Shown: one piece after another, positions 6,429-7,202 of the stretch
Layout of the letters: every line of letters begins with the position of its first letter
How positions within the stretch are numbered: position 1 is the first letter of the stretch
DNA from: Candidatus Krumholzibacteriia bacterium
Lineage (GTDB): Bacteria > Krumholzibacteriota > Krumholzibacteria > WVZY01 > JAKEHA01
Reading direction: 5' to 3'
Assembly (NCBI GenBank): GCA_029863355.1
Contig: JAOTVO010000132.1
Coordinates: 1-7,202 of the forward strand
DNA length: 7,202 nt
Notes under the pieces: model-generated
The model's input: the letters and a program-made list of their open reading frames with translations, nothing else
Told to the model about the DNA's origin: nothing
Database searches by the model: none
Position numbers and translations under genes: made by a program

Positions 6429-7202
6429 CCCGCCGGTCCCGTCGGGGCCGAGGCGCGACAGCTGCTCTTCCAGGAGCGTCACGAGTGCTACGCAGCGCAG
6501 GACGTCGAACGCGGAGCGCCCCGGAACGCGGGTGCCGTCCCGGATCCGGCGGCTGAGCCGGTCGATGCGGCGGTGCCGCTGGACGAAGGGAGCTACGCGC
6601 CGGCGGAGTCGACCGAGGCGCCCGGGCCCGACGCGGCCGAGCGGTGTCGGCGCCGCGGCGAAATAGTCGTCGCGTAGCGCACCGAGTGCGACGGGATCGA
6701 TCAGTTCGGCGAGCGCGCTCGCGGCGACGCGCTCGGTATCGAGGTAGCGCAGGAAGAACGCGCGCAGCTCCGGCCGCGCGCGCAGGTCGTACTCCCAGTC
6801 GGGCAGGCTCAGCACCGATTGCTCGGCGATGCGCATGAGCGCCGGAAAGTAGCGCTGCATCATGGACGTGTAGATGTTCTTTTCGACGCGGTGCCGCTGC
6901 GGCAGGCGCGTGAAGAGGTCGATGGCCGCGCGCGTGAGAAACGGCCGGCGCACCTCGATGGCCAGCTCGCGGTAGTAGCCGAGCGAGAGGATGAAACGCG
7001 CCATGCGCGCGTAGATGTACAGGTGATCCTTGCGGTCGGTGAGGTCGTCGCTGGGGCACCCGGCGAGGACGCCCTCCAGGGCCCGGTCGTACATCTGCGC
7101 GCACGCGTCCCGCATGTCGGGACGCAGGCTCGCCACCAGCTCCGGCGCCGGGAACGGGGGCACGGAGTTGACGCGCAGCTCGTAGTAGTTGAAGACGAAG
7201 CC
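6426..7202 (-). CDS. Asparagine-synthase-like amidotransferase, C-terminal part (5' end outside window)
   Basis: The reading frame is open to the window edge, so 258 C-terminal residues are seen. A GTG at 7163 is in frame, but the 13 codons before it (beginning GFVFNYYELRVNS) read as protein, so it is internal. The visible part matches the end of the synthetase domain of AsnB-type enzymes: a helical stretch with YIYARMARFILSLGYYREL, then EVRRPFLTRAAIDLF corresponding to the family's vRxPFLD segment, then LPQRHRVEKNIYTSMMQRYFP corresponding to the usual LP-K-FP stretch. The ATP-binding SGGxDS loop and the glutaminase domain would lie upstream, outside the window. Canonical family members use glutamine and ATP to amidate aspartate. 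Members in polysaccharide loci are thought to amidate sugar acids or other acceptors, which the context favours but does not prove. The last 80 or so residues are Arg-rich and poorly conserved in appearance. It ends with TAG 9 bases before the deacetylase start. Confidence 0.78.
   Translation of the reverse strand, partial: GFVFNYYELRVNSVPPFPAPELVASLRPDMRDACAQMYDRALEGVLAGCPSDDLTDRKDHLYIYARMARFILSLGYYRELAIEVRRPFLTRAAIDLFTRLPQRHRVEKNIYTSMMQRYFPALMRIAEQSVLSLPDWEYDLRARPELRAFFLRYLDTERVAASALAELIDPVALGALRDDYFAAAPTPLGRVGPGRLGRLRRRVAPFVQRHRRIDRLSRRIRDGTRVPGRSAFDVLRCVALVTLLEEQLSRLGPDGTGG

Noticed and set aside
5301..6677. Plus-strand open frame of 458 codons
   Set aside because: It is opposite the NodB deacetylase with its clear motifs; its composition is typical of an antisense GC-rich frame.
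1..7202. CRISPR arrays, tRNA or rRNA genes, insertion sequences, attachment sites
   Set aside because: I saw no regularly spaced repeats, tRNA-like arms, transposase motifs or terminal inverted repeats. Nearly all the sequence is explained by the six genes.

Overview
The window is GC-rich throughout (visibly well above 60% G+C; not counted). It carries six genes, all on the minus strand, so transcription runs from position 7202 towards position 1. GC-rich DNA, a predicted secreted fibronectin type III protein and a Wzy/WaaL-type membrane enzyme suggest a Gram-negative bacterium of a GC-rich lineage such as Myxococcota, Acidobacteriota, Gemmatimonadota or a related candidate phylum. I cannot place it more closely from sequence alone.

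Layout in transcription order: (1) 7202-6426, the C-terminal part of an asparagine-synthase-like amidotransferase, cut by the window edge; (2) 6416-5154, a NodB-type polysaccharide deacetylase; (3) 5136-3751, a family 4 (GT-B) glycosyltransferase; (4) 3758-2364, an O-antigen ligase/polymerase-like multi-spanning membrane protein; (5) 2370-1216, a membrane-anchored protein of unknown function with a probable deacetylase-like barrel; (6) after a 208-base gap, 1007 to beyond position 1, the N-terminal 335 residues of a secreted protein with two Cys-containing fibronectin type III domains and the start of another Ig-like domain.

Genes 1 to 5 are packed with gaps of 9 and 17 bases and overlaps of 8 and 7 bases. 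At two junctions the upstream TAG stop lies inside the next gene's Shine-Dalgarno sequence. They look like one translationally coupled operon for assembling and modifying an exopolysaccharide, O-antigen or similar glycan: sugar transfer (3), polymerisation or ligation (4), deacetylation (2, perhaps 5) and amidotransfer (1). Gene 6 may have its own promoter, since the only sizeable non-coding gap precedes it. That gap holds a weak sigma-54-like element and two mutually exclusive hairpins next to the ribosome binding site. The gene mix resembles exosortase/PEP-CTERM exopolysaccharide loci, but no exosortase, PEP-CTERM tail or PrsK/PrsR gene is visible, so that link is a hypothesis.

The most interesting items are the uncharacterised gene 5, the conserved cysteine pair in both FN3 domains, the unusual deacetylase and the leader of gene 6. 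Long open frames on the plus strand and in other minus frames are shadows caused by high GC content.
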